A stretch of DNA of 15,834 bases from positions 1-15,834 of the forward strand of contig SXZN01000075.1 in assembly GCA_005787865.1 (NCBI GenBank), in the 5' to 3' direction. Of this stretch, positions 15,012 to 15,834 are shown piece after piece (positions within the stretch are counted from its first letter, which is position 1; every line of letters starts with the position of its first letter). The notes under the pieces were generated by a model, which was not told the DNA's origin, did not search any database, and worked only from the letters and a program-made list of their open reading frames with translations. Source of the stretch: Opitutaceae bacterium. Lineage in GTDB: Bacteria > Verrucomicrobiota > Verrucomicrobiia > Opitutales > Opitutaceae. Made by a program: the position numbers and the translations under genes.

Positions 15012-15089
15012 GAAAAAAAGAACAGTTTAGTTAAATGATTAAACAGCCGAGTCGCTCAAGCCGACCGACCGCGAGCGCTTAAGATGTTA

Positions 15090-15518
15090 TCACGCTGTGC
15101 CCAGTGGACCGCGAGCTCGGCGAGGACGGGCGGGCGCGAACGGCTGCACAAAGGCCTCGTCGAAATCATAAACATCACTGAAATCCTCGCGCCGATCGTT
15201 TTCCGTTTTGCTGAAAATATTATACTCGATCAGATTAAAAACGATATCGCCAAAATCAGTACAGCGCGTCACCCCCCATAAATTCAAGACGGTTTTGGTC
15301 AGCGGACCGTATTGCTCCAGCGCATAAGTCCGGATGCCATGCAGCAATTCTCCTCCGGTGATGTGTTGGGATTTTCCAGCCAGTTTAGGACTTTTCTTGC
15401 GCAATTCTTTAACGGTATAGTCTAAAGCCTCCCGAACTAAGGTGTATGCCTTACGATCAAATCGGGAATCTTCTTTGCAGATGAGTCCTACTATTGCGGT
15501 AAATTCTAAGTCTTGCAT
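15090..15518 (-). CDS. Minf_1886 family protein (Verrucomicrobia/Planctomycetes-restricted), unknown function
   Basis: A 142-residue cytosolic protein. From memory it fits the family named after Minf_1886 (TIGR04138), conserved in Verrucomicrobia and Planctomycetes without known function. Supporting features are the N terminus MQDLEFTAIVGLICKEDSRF with AYTLVREALDYTVKEL (24-39), the central ITGGELLHGIRTYALEQYGP (53-72), and TVLNLWGVTRCTDFGDIVFN (76-95) followed by LIEYNIFSKTENDRREDF. It looks mostly helical, with no signal peptide or membrane helix. The tail is Pro/Arg-rich (FAPARPRRARGPLGTA) and probably disordered. The gene lies 78 bases upstream of the M16 peptidase gene, possibly one transcript. 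It diverges from the Fur-family gene at 15657 across a 138-base gap. No Shine-Dalgarno precedes its ATG. Confidence 0.83.
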   Translation of the reverse strand: MQDLEFTAIVGLICKEDSRFDRKAYTLVREALDYTVKELRKKSPKLAGKSQHITGGELLHGIRTYALEQYGPLTKTVLNLWGVTRCTDFGDIVFNLIEYNIFSKTENDRREDFSDVYDFDEAFVQPFAPARPRRARGPLGTA

Positions 15519-15611
15519 TGATTAATTTTGGCCAAGCTAGCACAGGCAGCCGAACCCCGCAACCCTGCACCACCTCGATTTTTAGCGCAATAGGTCAGGT
15601 GACTCTTTTCA

Positions 15612-15623
15612 AAAAATATTTTT
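15612..15623. promoter_or_regulatory. perfect 12-base A/T palindrome upstream of the Fur-family gene
   Basis: AAAAATATTTTT is exactly self-complementary and lies in the divergent gap between the Minf_1886-family gene and the Fur-family gene, just before a TATAAC at 15633-15638. Fur and PerR operators are A/T-rich palindromes, so self-regulation is conceivable. The sequence does not match the classic Fur or PerR box, and low-complexity A/T runs make palindromes by chance. Confidence 0.2.
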
Positions 15624-15656
15624 CCGAGATTGTATAACTAAAAATAACCCACCCCT

Positions 15657-15834
15657 ATGATCGCTGCGACCCATTCTAATCATCCGATCGCTAACGTCGC
15701 CGCCGCCACGCCACGGACCTCCCCCCTGCAAGAAGCCCGCGCCTGTATCCGGCAGGCCAAAATGCGCATCACCAAGCCGCGCATCGCAATTGTCGAATCA
15801 CTTTTGCAACACAAAGTGCCGATCAGCATCGAAC
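15657..15834 (+). CDS. Fur family metal- or peroxide-responsive repressor, 5' part only
   Basis: Only the first 59 residues are in the window. After about 24 non-conserved residues (MIAATHSNHPIANVAAATPR and onward) comes LQEARACIRQAKMRITKPRI, then AIVESLLQHKVPISIE. This matches the start of the winged-helix DNA-binding domain of Fur proteins (…R.T..R..I...L…..P.S.E). The metal-binding HxH and dimerisation domain lie beyond the edge, so Fur, Zur and PerR cannot be distinguished. The leader ATAACCCACCCCT has no Shine-Dalgarno. A possible -10 element TATAAC sits at 15633-15638, implying a leader of only about ten bases. An A/T palindrome lies at 15612-15623. Confidence 0.82.
   Translation, partial: MIAATHSNHPIANVAAATPRTSPLQEARACIRQAKMRITKPRIAIVESLLQHKVPISIE

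Noticed and set aside
1..15834. Search for a mobile, defence or biosynthetic cluster
   Set aside because: No transposase, integrase, restriction, toxin-antitoxin, CRISPR or secondary-metabolite signature was found. The genes are core metabolism, rRNA modification, repair and regulation.

Overview
The window looks like an ordinary housekeeping stretch of a Verrucomicrobiota chromosome, most likely from the Opitutaceae/Opitutales side. That placement is an inference. It rests on a protein I recognise as the Verrucomicrobia/Planctomycetes-restricted Minf_1886 family (15090-15518), on moderately high G+C, and on the mix of Fur, M16, M24 and SH3 genes. The DNA is densely coding. The largest gaps are 5881-6066 (about 186 bases) and 10908-11076 (about 169 bases); neither holds a recognisable gene or RNA. 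I see no IS element, phage gene, CRISPR array, rRNA or tRNA.

Left part (1-4936): a CysJ-like sulfite reductase flavoprotein lacking the FMN domain runs leftward and is cut by the window edge two or so residues before its expected end. Divergent from it are an RsuA/RluB-type rRNA pseudouridine synthase, an overlapping exported SH3-domain protein, folD (one-carbon/folate metabolism) and a receiver-histidine kinase hybrid.

Middle part (4937-7956): a REP-like hairpin fragment, then proC (proline synthesis), a 78-residue orphan protein, a leftward YfcD-like Nudix hydrolase, a 162-residue conserved-looking protein of unknown role, and a leftward exported DUF192 protein. The DUF192 gene ends tail to tail with its neighbour, overlapping by four bases.

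Right part (8086-15834): an M24 metallopeptidase, an Fpg-like DNA glycosylase with a degenerate zinc finger, tlyA, nadK, a strong hairpin between convergent genes, an exported EF-hand protein, a large two-domain M16 peptidase, the Minf_1886-family protein, and the start of a Fur-family regulator that runs off the right edge.

A window-wide trait is that almost no gene has a Shine-Dalgarno sequence. Most start codons follow C/T- or A/T-rich leaders, and one (proC) sits directly behind a perfect TATAAT. I found no convincing new multi-gene system. The best leads are the zinc-finger loss in the Fpg homologue, the SD-less starts, a tandem ten-base repeat, a REP-like fragment, and an inverted repeat abutting the EF-hand start codon.
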